From NCBI GenBank assembly GCA_034423775.1, contig CP139918.1, positions 2,666,001 through 2,730,000 of the forward strand: 64,000 nucleotides of DNA, written 5' to 3'. Below the pieces are notes generated by a model, which saw only the letters and a program-made list of their open reading frames with translations, ran no database searches and was not told where the DNA came from. The DNA comes from Alphaproteobacteria bacterium US3C007 (GTDB taxonomy: Bacteria > Pseudomonadota > Alphaproteobacteria > Rhodobacterales > Rhodobacteraceae). The position numbers and the translations under genes were made by a program. This document shows positions 44,826 to 52,021 of this stretch, one piece after another (within the stretch, counting starts at the first letter, position 1; every line of letters begins with the position of its first letter).

Positions 44826-46172
44826 TTAAAATGGAGCCTCCGCGCCGGGTATCCAGCTGGTCCCGGCAAGCGGTACGCCAGCCATGGCGGCAGCTTCAAT
44901 CGTGAGGGCGCAGAGATCTTCGGGTTCCAAATTGCGCAAATTGTTTTTTCCGCAGGCGCGGGCGATGGTTTGTGCCTCGAGCGTCAAAACCTTAAGATAG
45001 TTCTTTAACCGTCGGCCAGCTTCGATCGGGTCCAGCCGGGCCATCAGTTCGGGATCTTGGGTTGTGATGCCAGCAGGGTCATTGCCCTCATGCCAATCAT
45101 CATAGGCGCCCGCTGTGGTGCCCAATGCCTGATACTCGGCCTCCCATTTGGGATCATTATCGCCCAGCGCAATCAAAGCGGCGGTTCCGATGGAAACAGC
45201 ATCTGCCCCCAGCGCCATGGCTTTGGCGACATCCGCGCCATTGCGAATTCCGCCCGAGACGACCAATTGAACTTTTCGGTGCATCCCCAGATCTTGCAGC
45301 GCTTTTACCGCCGGGCGAATGCAGGCCAAAGTGGGCAGGCCGACATGTTCGATGAACACATCCTGCGTGGCCGCTGTGCCGCCTTGCATCCCGTCAATCA
45401 CCACAACATCTGCCCCTGCTTTCACGGCAAGAGTTGTATCAAAATACGGGCGGGTTGCGCCTATCTTTACATAAATCGGTATTTTCCATTGGGTGATTTC
45501 GCGCAGTTCGGTCAGCTTGATTTCAAGATCATCGGGGCCGGTCCAATCGGGGTGCCGGCAGGCTGAGCGCTGATCAATACCCTTTGGCAGATTGCGCATA
45601 TCGGCCACGCGGTCCGATATTTTTTGGCCCAAAAGCATTCCGCCACCGCCGGGTTTCGCCCCTTGCCCGACCACCATTTCAATTGCATCGGCTTTGCGCA
45701 GATCGTCGGGGTTCATTCCATAGCGCGAAGGCAAATATTGATAGACCAGCTTATCAGAATGCCCGCGCTCTTCTGCTGTCATGCCGCCATCGCCGGTGGT
45801 GGTTGAAGTTCCCGCTGCTGTGGCGCCGCGCCCCAGCGCTTCTTTTGCAGGCCCAGATAGGGCGCCAAAGCTCATCCCCGCGATGGTGATCGGAATATCC
45901 AGTTTAATCGGATTTTGCGCGTAGCGCGTGCCCAATGTAACCGAGGTATCGCAGGTTTCACGGTAGCCCTCTAAAGGGTAGCGAGAGACCGAAGCACCCA
46001 AGAATAAAAGATCGTCAAAATGGGGAACCGCGCGTTTTGCGCCGCCGCCGCGTATGTCATAAATACCGGTCGCCGCAGCGCGGCGGATTTCGGCGTTTAC
46101 CGCCGGCGTAAATGTGGCGGATTGTATCGGTTCGGTGCGCGGCGTTGCCGCGGTTTCAGGGGGTTTGTTCAT
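44826..46172 (-). CDS. mgsC: N-methylglutamate synthase FMN subunit (GltB2-like)
   Basis: 448 residues with the FMN-binding glutamate synthase barrel: IAGMSFGALSGPAKEALGRG, TSTTTGDGGMT, VDVVVIDGMQGG-type strand (ADVVVIDGMQGGTAATQ) and VSGGIRNGADVAKAMALGAD. It makes N-methylglutamate from gamma-glutamylmethylamide and/or methylamine with 2-oxoglutarate together with MgsA and MgsB. The amidotransferase and GXGXG domains, fused in GltB, are separate genes here. 8 bases after mgsB. Confidence 0.9.
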   Translation of the reverse strand: MNKPPETAATPRTEPIQSATFTPAVNAEIRRAAATGIYDIRGGGAKRAVPHFDDLLFLGASVSRYPLEGYRETCDTSVTLGTRYAQNPIKLDIPITIAGMSFGALSGPAKEALGRGATAAGTSTTTGDGGMTAEERGHSDKLVYQYLPSRYGMNPDDLRKADAIEMVVGQGAKPGGGGMLLGQKISDRVADMRNLPKGIDQRSACRHPDWTGPDDLEIKLTELREITQWKIPIYVKIGATRPYFDTTLAVKAGADVVVIDGMQGGTAATQDVFIEHVGLPTLACIRPAVKALQDLGMHRKVQLVVSGGIRNGADVAKAMALGADAVSIGTAALIALGDNDPKWEAEYQALGTTAGAYDDWHEGNDPAGITTQDPELMARLDPIEAGRRLKNYLKVLTLEAQTIARACGKNNLRNLEPEDLCALTIEAAAMAGVPLAGTSWIPGAEAPF

Positions 46173-46180
46173 TCTTCACC

Positions 46181-46864
46181 TTAATAATCGCCGGCATGAT
46201 CGACGTCAAAATTATAGAGTTTGCGCGCCGATCCATAGCGCTTGAACTCGCTGGGTTTGGCCGTGCTTTCGGCGCGCTCAAGCAAAGCCTGCACTTCCGC
46301 CAAATCTTCGGGCCGCATCTCTTTTTCTATACAATCCGCACCTAAGGATTTAACTGCCCCGCGCACGAACAGCTTTGCCTCATATAGGCTATCGCCAAGC
46401 GCTTCGCCCGCGTCACCGCAGACAACCATTGTGCCGGATTGCCCCATAAAGGCCGACATATGTCCGATATTGCCATGCACCACGATATCAATCCCCTTCA
46501 TAGAGATCCCGCAGCGAGAGGAGGCATTGCCTTTGATCACCAAAAGCCCCCCATGGCCCGTTGCCCCTGCATACTGGCTGGCATCGCCCTCAATAATCAC
46601 CGTGCCGGACATCATATTTTCCGCAACGCCCGGGCCTACAGAGCCATTAATGCGCAGACGCGCCTGTTTGTTCATTCCTGCGCAATAATAGCCGGTTGAG
46701 CCCTCAACCGTGACGTCAATTGGTGCGTCTAATCCAACCGCAATCGCGTGGGCGCCTTTGGGGTTTAAGATCTGCCACGCTGTGAGCTTGGTGGCGGTGT
46801 TTTGATTTTGCAACTGCGCATTGGCCTGTCGCAGGTCTGTTTGGTCTAGATCGATTATCTGCAT
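46181..46864 (-). CDS. mgsB: N-methylglutamate synthase GXGXG subunit (GltB3-like)
   Basis: 227 residues of the right-handed beta-helix (GXGXG) domain of glutamate synthase: GYYCAGMNKQARLRINGSVG, GTVIIEGDASQYAGATGHGG, and GTMVVCGDAGEALGDSLYEA. Structural subunit with no catalytic residues of its own. Its ATG follows the mgsA stop directly. Shorter than the paralogue beginning at 63198 (over 267 residues). Confidence 0.9.
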   Translation of the reverse strand: MQIIDLDQTDLRQANAQLQNQNTATKLTAWQILNPKGAHAIAVGLDAPIDVTVEGSTGYYCAGMNKQARLRINGSVGPGVAENMMSGTVIIEGDASQYAGATGHGGLLVIKGNASSRCGISMKGIDIVVHGNIGHMSAFMGQSGTMVVCGDAGEALGDSLYEAKLFVRGAVKSLGADCIEKEMRPEDLAEVQALLERAESTAKPSEFKRYGSARKLYNFDVDHAGDY

Positions 46865-47761
46865 TTAATGGGTCCAAAAATAGACAGTTGCGGGCTCCGG
46901 CTCCCAAATATGGGCGTCGGCTATTCCGGGTAAATTCACCAAAGCCCGATATTCCGAGCCGAAGGCAACATATTGATCGGTTTCGGCCATCACCGCCGGT
47001 TTGCAGGCAATCGGATCGCGCAGCACGCCAAACCCATCCTTGGTGCCAACGACAAAGGTGAAAAACCCGTCCAGATCATCAAGGCTGCTTTGCAGCGCTT
47101 CGCCCAACGAGCTGCCGTTTTGCATTTTCCAAGTCAAATAGGCCGCGCCTACTTCGGTGTCATTTTCGGTTTCGATCACCACGCCTTCGCGCTGCAATTG
47201 ACGGCGCAGCGAATTGTGGTTGGACAAGGATCCATTATGCACCAAGCATTGATCCGGGCCGGTGTTAAAGGGGTGGGCGCCCATCGTGGTCACCGCGCTT
47301 TCGGTGGCCATTCTTGTATGGCCAATGCCGTGGGTGCCTTTCATCAGCGGGATATCAAACCGCTCTGCAACGCTTTTCGGGAGGCCAATATCTTTGTAAA
47401 TCTCGATATTATCGCCCGTGCTCATAACTCTGATGCCGGGATGAGCCCGGCGAATTCGGGCGCGGAGCTCACCGACCTGGTTTTGCACAATTTCAAAAAC
47501 CGCATGGCTGTTTTTGCGCTGCAAAGCTAGCGGCTGCTGGAAGGTTGATTTGAAATCTGCCTCTAGGGCGGCAAAATCTTGATCCGGGTGTGCAGATTGG
47601 ATGGTGATTTTGGCGCGATCCTCCACAGCCTCGCTATAGATGGCGATCCCTGCGCTGTCGGGCCCGCGATCCGACATAGTGACGAGCATATCCGTGAGCA
47701 TGCGCCCCAACGCAGCTTCCAGCGAGGGGTCTTTTAAGAAAAGCCCAACAATTCCGCACAT
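46865..47761 (-). CDS. mgsA: N-methylglutamate synthase amidotransferase-type subunit (GltB1-like)
   Basis: 298-residue class II (Ntn) glutamine amidotransferase domain. The nucleophile Cys2 follows the start Met (MCGIVGLFLKD), with GIGHTRMATES and HNGSLSNHNSLR as ammonia-channel and substrate motifs. In this pathway it would act on gamma-glutamylmethylamide instead of glutamine. First gene of the mgsABC-gmaS operon; an intrinsic terminator lies about 155 bases upstream, so it needs its own promoter in 47762-47914. Confidence 0.91.
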   Translation of the reverse strand: MCGIVGLFLKDPSLEAALGRMLTDMLVTMSDRGPDSAGIAIYSEAVEDRAKITIQSAHPDQDFAALEADFKSTFQQPLALQRKNSHAVFEIVQNQVGELRARIRRAHPGIRVMSTGDNIEIYKDIGLPKSVAERFDIPLMKGTHGIGHTRMATESAVTTMGAHPFNTGPDQCLVHNGSLSNHNSLRRQLQREGVVIETENDTEVGAAYLTWKMQNGSSLGEALQSSLDDLDGFFTFVVGTKDGFGVLRDPIACKPAVMAETDQYVAFGSEYRALVNLPGIADAHIWEPEPATVYFWTH

Positions 47762-47914
47762 TATATAATCCTATGAGTCTGTCGTAAGTTACTGCGTTGC
47801 AATTTTTGGCTGCAACCGGGCCCCTGCAAAATACTTTAGTAAGAAAATTATATGTTTCCAGTCTTGATTGGAGCTTGTTTCAAAAAACAGAGAATTTGCA
47901 TAAAATTTCTGCAC

Positions 47915-47944
47915 AAAAAAGGGCAGGCTTGCATAAGCCTGCCC
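47915..47944 (-). terminator. Intrinsic terminator between the amt unit and mgsA
   Basis: Perfect 10-bp stem GGGCAGGCTT-GCAT-AAGCCTGCCC (47921-47944) followed on the minus strand by six T (47920-47915). It ends the amt/small-protein transcript. Confidence 0.9.
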
Positions 47945-47963
47945 AATTCTTTTATGTCGGCCT

Positions 47964-48152
47964 CTATTTTTCGGCGTTTTTGTATTTTTGCGCTTCAGAG
48001 CTGTTGCCCATCACCAAAACCACAATGCAAATGATGACCGCAATCAATGTATACCAGCCTGGCGCGCTGCCGCCCCATCCGGTAAACATCACGCCGCTTG
48101 CACCTTCGGCAAAGATCCCCGACCAATCGCCGGTGTCATATGGAAAACCCAT
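47964..48152 (-). CDS. Small single-pass membrane protein next to amt
   Basis: 62 residues: a Gly/Trp-rich N-terminal half (GFPYDTGDWSGIFAEGASG, GWGGSAPGW), one membrane helix (about 34-50, TLIAVIICIVVLVMG) and a short charged C-terminus. 21 bases downstream of amt and ended by the terminator at 47915-47944, so it is co-transcribed only with amt. No family name known to me; a transporter accessory subunit is a reasonable inference. Confidence 0.75.
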   Translation of the reverse strand: MGFPYDTGDWSGIFAEGASGVMFTGWGGSAPGWYTLIAVIICIVVLVMGNSSEAQKYKNAEK

Positions 48153-48173
48153 TGTTTTTCTCCCTTTTCTAGA

Positions 48174-49574
48174 TCAATTGGATGCGGGCGCAGAGGCAGG
48201 AATGCCCTCTGGATAGCCCTGAGCAGGCACTTTAACAGGATCAAGCCCGGCCAGTTCTGCCGCTTCCGGAGTGCGCAGCATACCCAACCCTTTGAGGATC
48301 AAGGACACCACATAACCCGGGACAAAGCCCAGCAAGAAGAACACAACCGCACCCACGATTTGCCCCGTCAGCGAAATGGTAGGCCGTACGGCATCGCCCA
48401 TAAAGGCATCTAAAGCGGGATATCCACTGGCAAAGACCCCCAGCATAATCAAACCAAAGAGGCCGATCGTGCCATGCACGGTGACAGCGCCAACCGCATC
48501 ATCTATCCCCATCCGCTCAAGAATATTCGCGCAAGGCTGCAGAATAACACCTGCGGCAAAGGCGATGATAAAGGCCAGACCCGGGAAATAGATATCCAAG
48601 CCCGAGGCCACCGAAATAATACCGGCCAGCGCGCCAGACATCATCCAGAACGGATCTTTGGTGTAAATCCAAGCACCAATAATCCCGCCGGCAATGCCCA
48701 TTAGGATGTTGAAGGCCAAAGCTGAAAGCGTGATCGGCGTGCCATAAATCGTTGCCGGTGCGTTTTCATACCACGACCAACCTTCGCCGGGCACAATCAC
48801 GCAGGCCATCAAAAAGCCCCAGAAGCCAACGATAATCAACATCAAGCCCGTCACCGTCATCGGCATGTTATGTCCAGCGATGTGATTGGCGCTGCCATCG
48901 GCGTTGAATTTGCCAATTCTGGGTCCAAGATTCACCAAAACGCCAAGCGCGAAGAAGCCTGCCACTGCGTGTACAAGGCCTGCCGCGCCAAAATCATGTA
49001 GCCCCCATTGCGTGACCAGCCAGCCATCCGCGTGCCAGCCCCAGGCCGCCGCAACCACCCAAGCAAAAGAACCGAGAACGATCGCCAGAATGGTGAAACC
49101 CACCGTTTGAATACGCTCGATCACCGCGCCGGACATGATAGAGGCCGTGGTGCAGGCAAACAGCGCGAAGGCGCCAAAGAAAACGCCCGAGGCTTGATCG
49201 GCAATATTTGGCCCCATAGCGGCCGCGCCATCCCCCCAACCCAAAGCGATTGAGCTTGCATATTCGGCGCCGGAAATTTCCATGGCGCCCATAGATAGGC
49301 TGAGACCGGTTGGAAACGCCCAATAAATCCACCAACCAAAGAAGTAGAAAGTGGGAATCATAAAGGCAAAAGCCAGAATGTTTTTAACGCCTGAAGAGAG
49401 CACATTTTTCATTCTAGAGGCGCCCATTTCATAGGCGAGAAATCCCGCGTGAATGATGATCATTAGCGGAATCGTTAAATAATAATAGGCTTCTGCAAAC
49501 ATCGTGTTTGTCACGCTGCTGCTGGCTTGAAGAGCGGCAACTTGCGCAGCCAATTCTGCAATTTGTTCTTCCAC
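48174..49574 (-). CDS. Amt-family ammonium (or methylammonium) transporter
   Basis: 466 residues, about 11 membrane helices. Pore histidines are in DFGAAGLVHAVAGFFAL and VHGTIGLFGLI; the periplasmic gate Phe-rich and Trp motifs fit Amt. GTG 49574 is chosen as start because GAAGGGA precedes it at good spacing; an ATG at 49625 would add a basic 17-residue extension. The mature N-terminus begins with a short helix (EEQIAELAAQVAALQ) before TM1, unusual for Amt. Context next to gmaS/mgs and tmm suggests uptake or recapture of ammonium or methylammonium. Confidence 0.9.
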   Translation of the reverse strand: MEEQIAELAAQVAALQASSSVTNTMFAEAYYYLTIPLMIIIHAGFLAYEMGASRMKNVLSSGVKNILAFAFMIPTFYFFGWWIYWAFPTGLSLSMGAMEISGAEYASSIALGWGDGAAAMGPNIADQASGVFFGAFALFACTTASIMSGAVIERIQTVGFTILAIVLGSFAWVVAAAWGWHADGWLVTQWGLHDFGAAGLVHAVAGFFALGVLVNLGPRIGKFNADGSANHIAGHNMPMTVTGLMLIIVGFWGFLMACVIVPGEGWSWYENAPATIYGTPITLSALAFNILMGIAGGIIGAWIYTKDPFWMMSGALAGIISVASGLDIYFPGLAFIIAFAAGVILQPCANILERMGIDDAVGAVTVHGTIGLFGLIMLGVFASGYPALDAFMGDAVRPTISLTGQIVGAVVFFLLGFVPGYVVSLILKGLGMLRTPEAAELAGLDPVKVPAQGYPEGIPASAPASN

Positions 49575-50013
49575 GATCTGTTCCCTTCGTTTTTTAATTT
49601 TGCTCCCGTGCCGCTCCGCGGGCATTCTGATGTGCCATTGCGGTTTGGCCGCTTAAGCAGGGCCTAAGCGTGGCTGATGATTGCAAATTTTCAGGTTATT
49701 TTAACGAATAGTTTTTGGGGCCTAAGCCCTTATTAATTAGAGGCTGAAGAGTGAATGAGAAAATTAATAGCAATTATTTTCAGTGCTTTAGAAGGTTTCT
49801 ATGGAAGGGGGCAGGCTATTGAAAGATTTGTTTTTATTATTTTTTGAGATTTAAAACCGCAGGTGGCGCTCTGTCCGCTTTGACGATCTTGAAATTGCAG
49901 TTGGTTTTGCGTTTCCTGGGCTGTGAGGAAAATATCGCGGCGCGAATGAATAAGAATGAGATGGCAGAACCTGTGATCGGCGAGGGCTCTCTGCCTGGAA
50001 AAGTGAGGAATGC
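49575..50013. promoter_or_regulatory. Divergent control region between amt and tmm
   Basis: About 440 bases between two divergent starts, AT-rich around 49680-49850, with no gene on either strand that I can support. It must hold promoters for both. A small GGGCCTAAGCCC repeat (49719-49731 region) is visible. No sigma-54 site recognised. Confidence 0.55.
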
Positions 50014-51357
50014 ATGCAAAAACGTATCGCAGTGATCGGAGCCGGGCCATCGGGGCTTGCACAATTGCGTGCATTTCAATCCGCCGCCACCACAGGCGCT
50101 GAAATTCCAGAGGTGGTCTGCTTCGAAAAACAGGCCACGTGGGGTGGTTTATGGGCCTATGATTGGCGCACTGGTCTGGACGCAAATGGCGAGCCCTGCC
50201 ATAGCTCAATGTATCGCTATCTTTGGTCAAATGGGCCCAAAGAGGGCCTTGAATTCTCGGATTATAGTTTTGATGCGCATTTTGGTCGATCCATTGCTTC
50301 TTACCCTCCGCGTGCCGTTTTGTTTGATTATATCGAGGGTCGCGTAAACGCCGCTGGGGTCAAAGATTGGATCCGCTTTAACACGGTGATCCGTTGGGTG
50401 TCTTACGATCCTGCCAGCGAAAAATTTCACGTCACTGCCCATGATCATGAAAAGGACAGCAGCTATACTGAGCTCTTCGATCACGTGGTGGTGGCTTCGG
50501 GTCATTTTTCAACACCAAATATGCCGTATTATGAGGGGTTTGAAAGCTTTAACGGGCGGATTTTGCACGCGCATGATTTCAGAGATGCGCGCGAATTCAC
50601 CGATCAGGATATCTTAATTTTGGGCACTTCTTATTCTGCAGAGGATATTGGATCGCAATGTTGGAAATATGGCTGCCGCTCGGTGACTGTGGCGCATCGA
50701 ACCGCGCCGATCGGGTTTGATTGGCCCAAAAATTGGCAAGAAGTGCCCGCGCTAAAGCGCGTAGAGGGCAAAACTGCATATTTCATTGATGGCAGCAGTC
50801 GCGAGGTTGATGCAATCATTCTATGCACGGGTTACAAGCATTTCTTTAATTTCCTGCCGGATGATTTGCGTTTGGTCACGGCCAACCGGCTGGCTGCAGC
50901 TGATCTTTATAAAGGGGTGGCTTGGGTCCATAACCCGAAATTATTTTACCTTGGCATGCAGGATCAATGGTTCACTTTTAATATGTTTGACGCTCAAGCA
51001 TGGTGGGTAAGGGATGCGATTATGGGGCGGCTTGTGATACCTCAGGATAAAGCCCGTTTGCTGGCAGATGTGGCCGAGCGGGAGGCGCGCGAAGAGCGCA
51101 GCGATGATGCAAAATATGCAATCGCCTATCAGGGGGATTACGTGAAAGAGTTGATTGGCGAAACCGATTACCCAGATTTCGATGTTGATGGCGCCTGCGA
51201 GGCGTTTTTCCAATGGAAGGCGCATAAGGGTCAGGATATTATGGGTTTCCGTGATAATGGCTACAAGTCGGTGATCACTGGGAAAATGGCACTGGTTCAT
51301 CACACGCCCTGGAAAGAGGCTCTGGATGATTCATTGGAAAGCTATCTTCAAAGCTGA
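50014..51357 (+). CDS. tmm: Trimethylamine monooxygenase
   Basis: 447-residue flavin-containing monooxygenase that oxidises trimethylamine to TMAO with NADPH and O2. FAD site [16 protein letters not shown] (6-21), NADP site [14 protein letters not shown] (about 205), FMO-type motif [18 protein letters not shown], and [13 protein letters not shown]. The [17 protein letters not shown] and [17 protein letters not shown] stretches are diagnostic of bacterial Tmm. SD GTGAGGA lies upstream. No tdm or tmoXWV gene is adjacent, unlike several roseobacters. Confidence 0.96.
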   Translation: MQKRIAVIGAGPSGLAQLRAFQSAATTGAEIPEVVCFEKQATWGGLWAYDWRTGLDANGEPCHSSMYRYLWSNGPKEGLEFSDYSFDAHFGRSIASYPPRAVLFDYIEGRVNAAGVKDWIRFNTVIRWVSYDPASEKFHVTAHDHEKDSSYTELFDHVVVASGHFSTPNMPYYEGFESFNGRILHAHDFRDAREFTDQDILILGTSYSAEDIGSQCWKYGCRSVTVAHRTAPIGFDWPKNWQEVPALKRVEGKTAYFIDGSSREVDAIILCTGYKHFFNFLPDDLRLVTANRLAAADLYKGVAWVHNPKLFYLGMQDQWFTFNMFDAQAWWVRDAIMGRLVIPQDKARLLADVAEREAREERSDDAKYAIAYQGDYVKELIGETDYPDFDVDGACEAFFQWKAHKGQDIMGFRDNGYKSVITGKMALVHHTPWKEALDDSLESYLQS

Positions 51358-51445
51358 AAGGTTTTAGCCAGGCAAGGCGTCTTTGCTTCTTCGAAAGAGC
51401 CTTGTTCTTCTGCCTCCGCAGCGCTTTGTGCACTTGCGTTTTGCC

Positions 51446-52021
51446 TCATTGAACGTTGTGGATCGATGTTTCGAGCGCATGTAAAAACGATTTTGCCGAT
51501 GAACTGGCCGAAAACAGCCAATAGGTTTCGTGATCCACGCATAAAATTATTGTGCCCAGATGCTCCATCTGCGTGCGCGCAACCGCGTCAATCGCGAACC
51601 GCTCGGGGTGCAAATCAATTGGACAAATGCGCTCAAGCGCGCTGCGGCACCCAGGTCCGGATATTTCCAAACCAACCCAATTATGGCTTTGATCTGTTGT
51701 ATAAACGGCGCTTGTCATCAGGGTTTTAATCTGTTGCTCCGCGCGCCCGATATTCTGCGCTCGCGGGAAAAGCACAAACATCTGATCCAATCCCATGCGT
51801 AGCACCCGCGAGTCCAGTGGTGCCGCGCATTGGCTCTGCCCAATATCGGGCATATCGATACCAAAGCCTGCTTTCAAAGCCTTTTGCACGGCTTGCTCCT
51901 CTGCCAAGGGAACCGCCATCGAGACCATGCATATATCGCTGATCTCGCGCAGGCTGATTGGTCCAAATTGTGCTTGATAGCCGTTAAGAAATTCTTCCGA
52001 GGTTAATCTATACTCAGCCAC
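51446..52021 (-). CDS. mgdD: N-methylglutamate dehydrogenase gamma subunit (SoxG-like)
   Basis: 191 residues related to sarcosine oxidase gamma: FGPISLREISDICMVSMAVP at the N-terminus, LDSRVLRMGLDQMFVLFP, HNWVGLEISGPGCRSALERICPIDLHP, and MEHLGTIILCVDHETYWL. GTG 52021 is preferred because GGAGG lies 8 bases upstream; the longer frame from ATG 52045 has no site. It overlaps the alpha-subunit stop by 8 bases. Last gene of mgdABCD. Confidence 0.87.
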   Translation of the reverse strand: MAEYRLTSEEFLNGYQAQFGPISLREISDICMVSMAVPLAEEQAVQKALKAGFGIDMPDIGQSQCAAPLDSRVLRMGLDQMFVLFPRAQNIGRAEQQIKTLMTSAVYTTDQSHNWVGLEISGPGCRSALERICPIDLHPERFAIDAVARTQMEHLGTIILCVDHETYWLFSASSSAKSFLHALETSIHNVQ

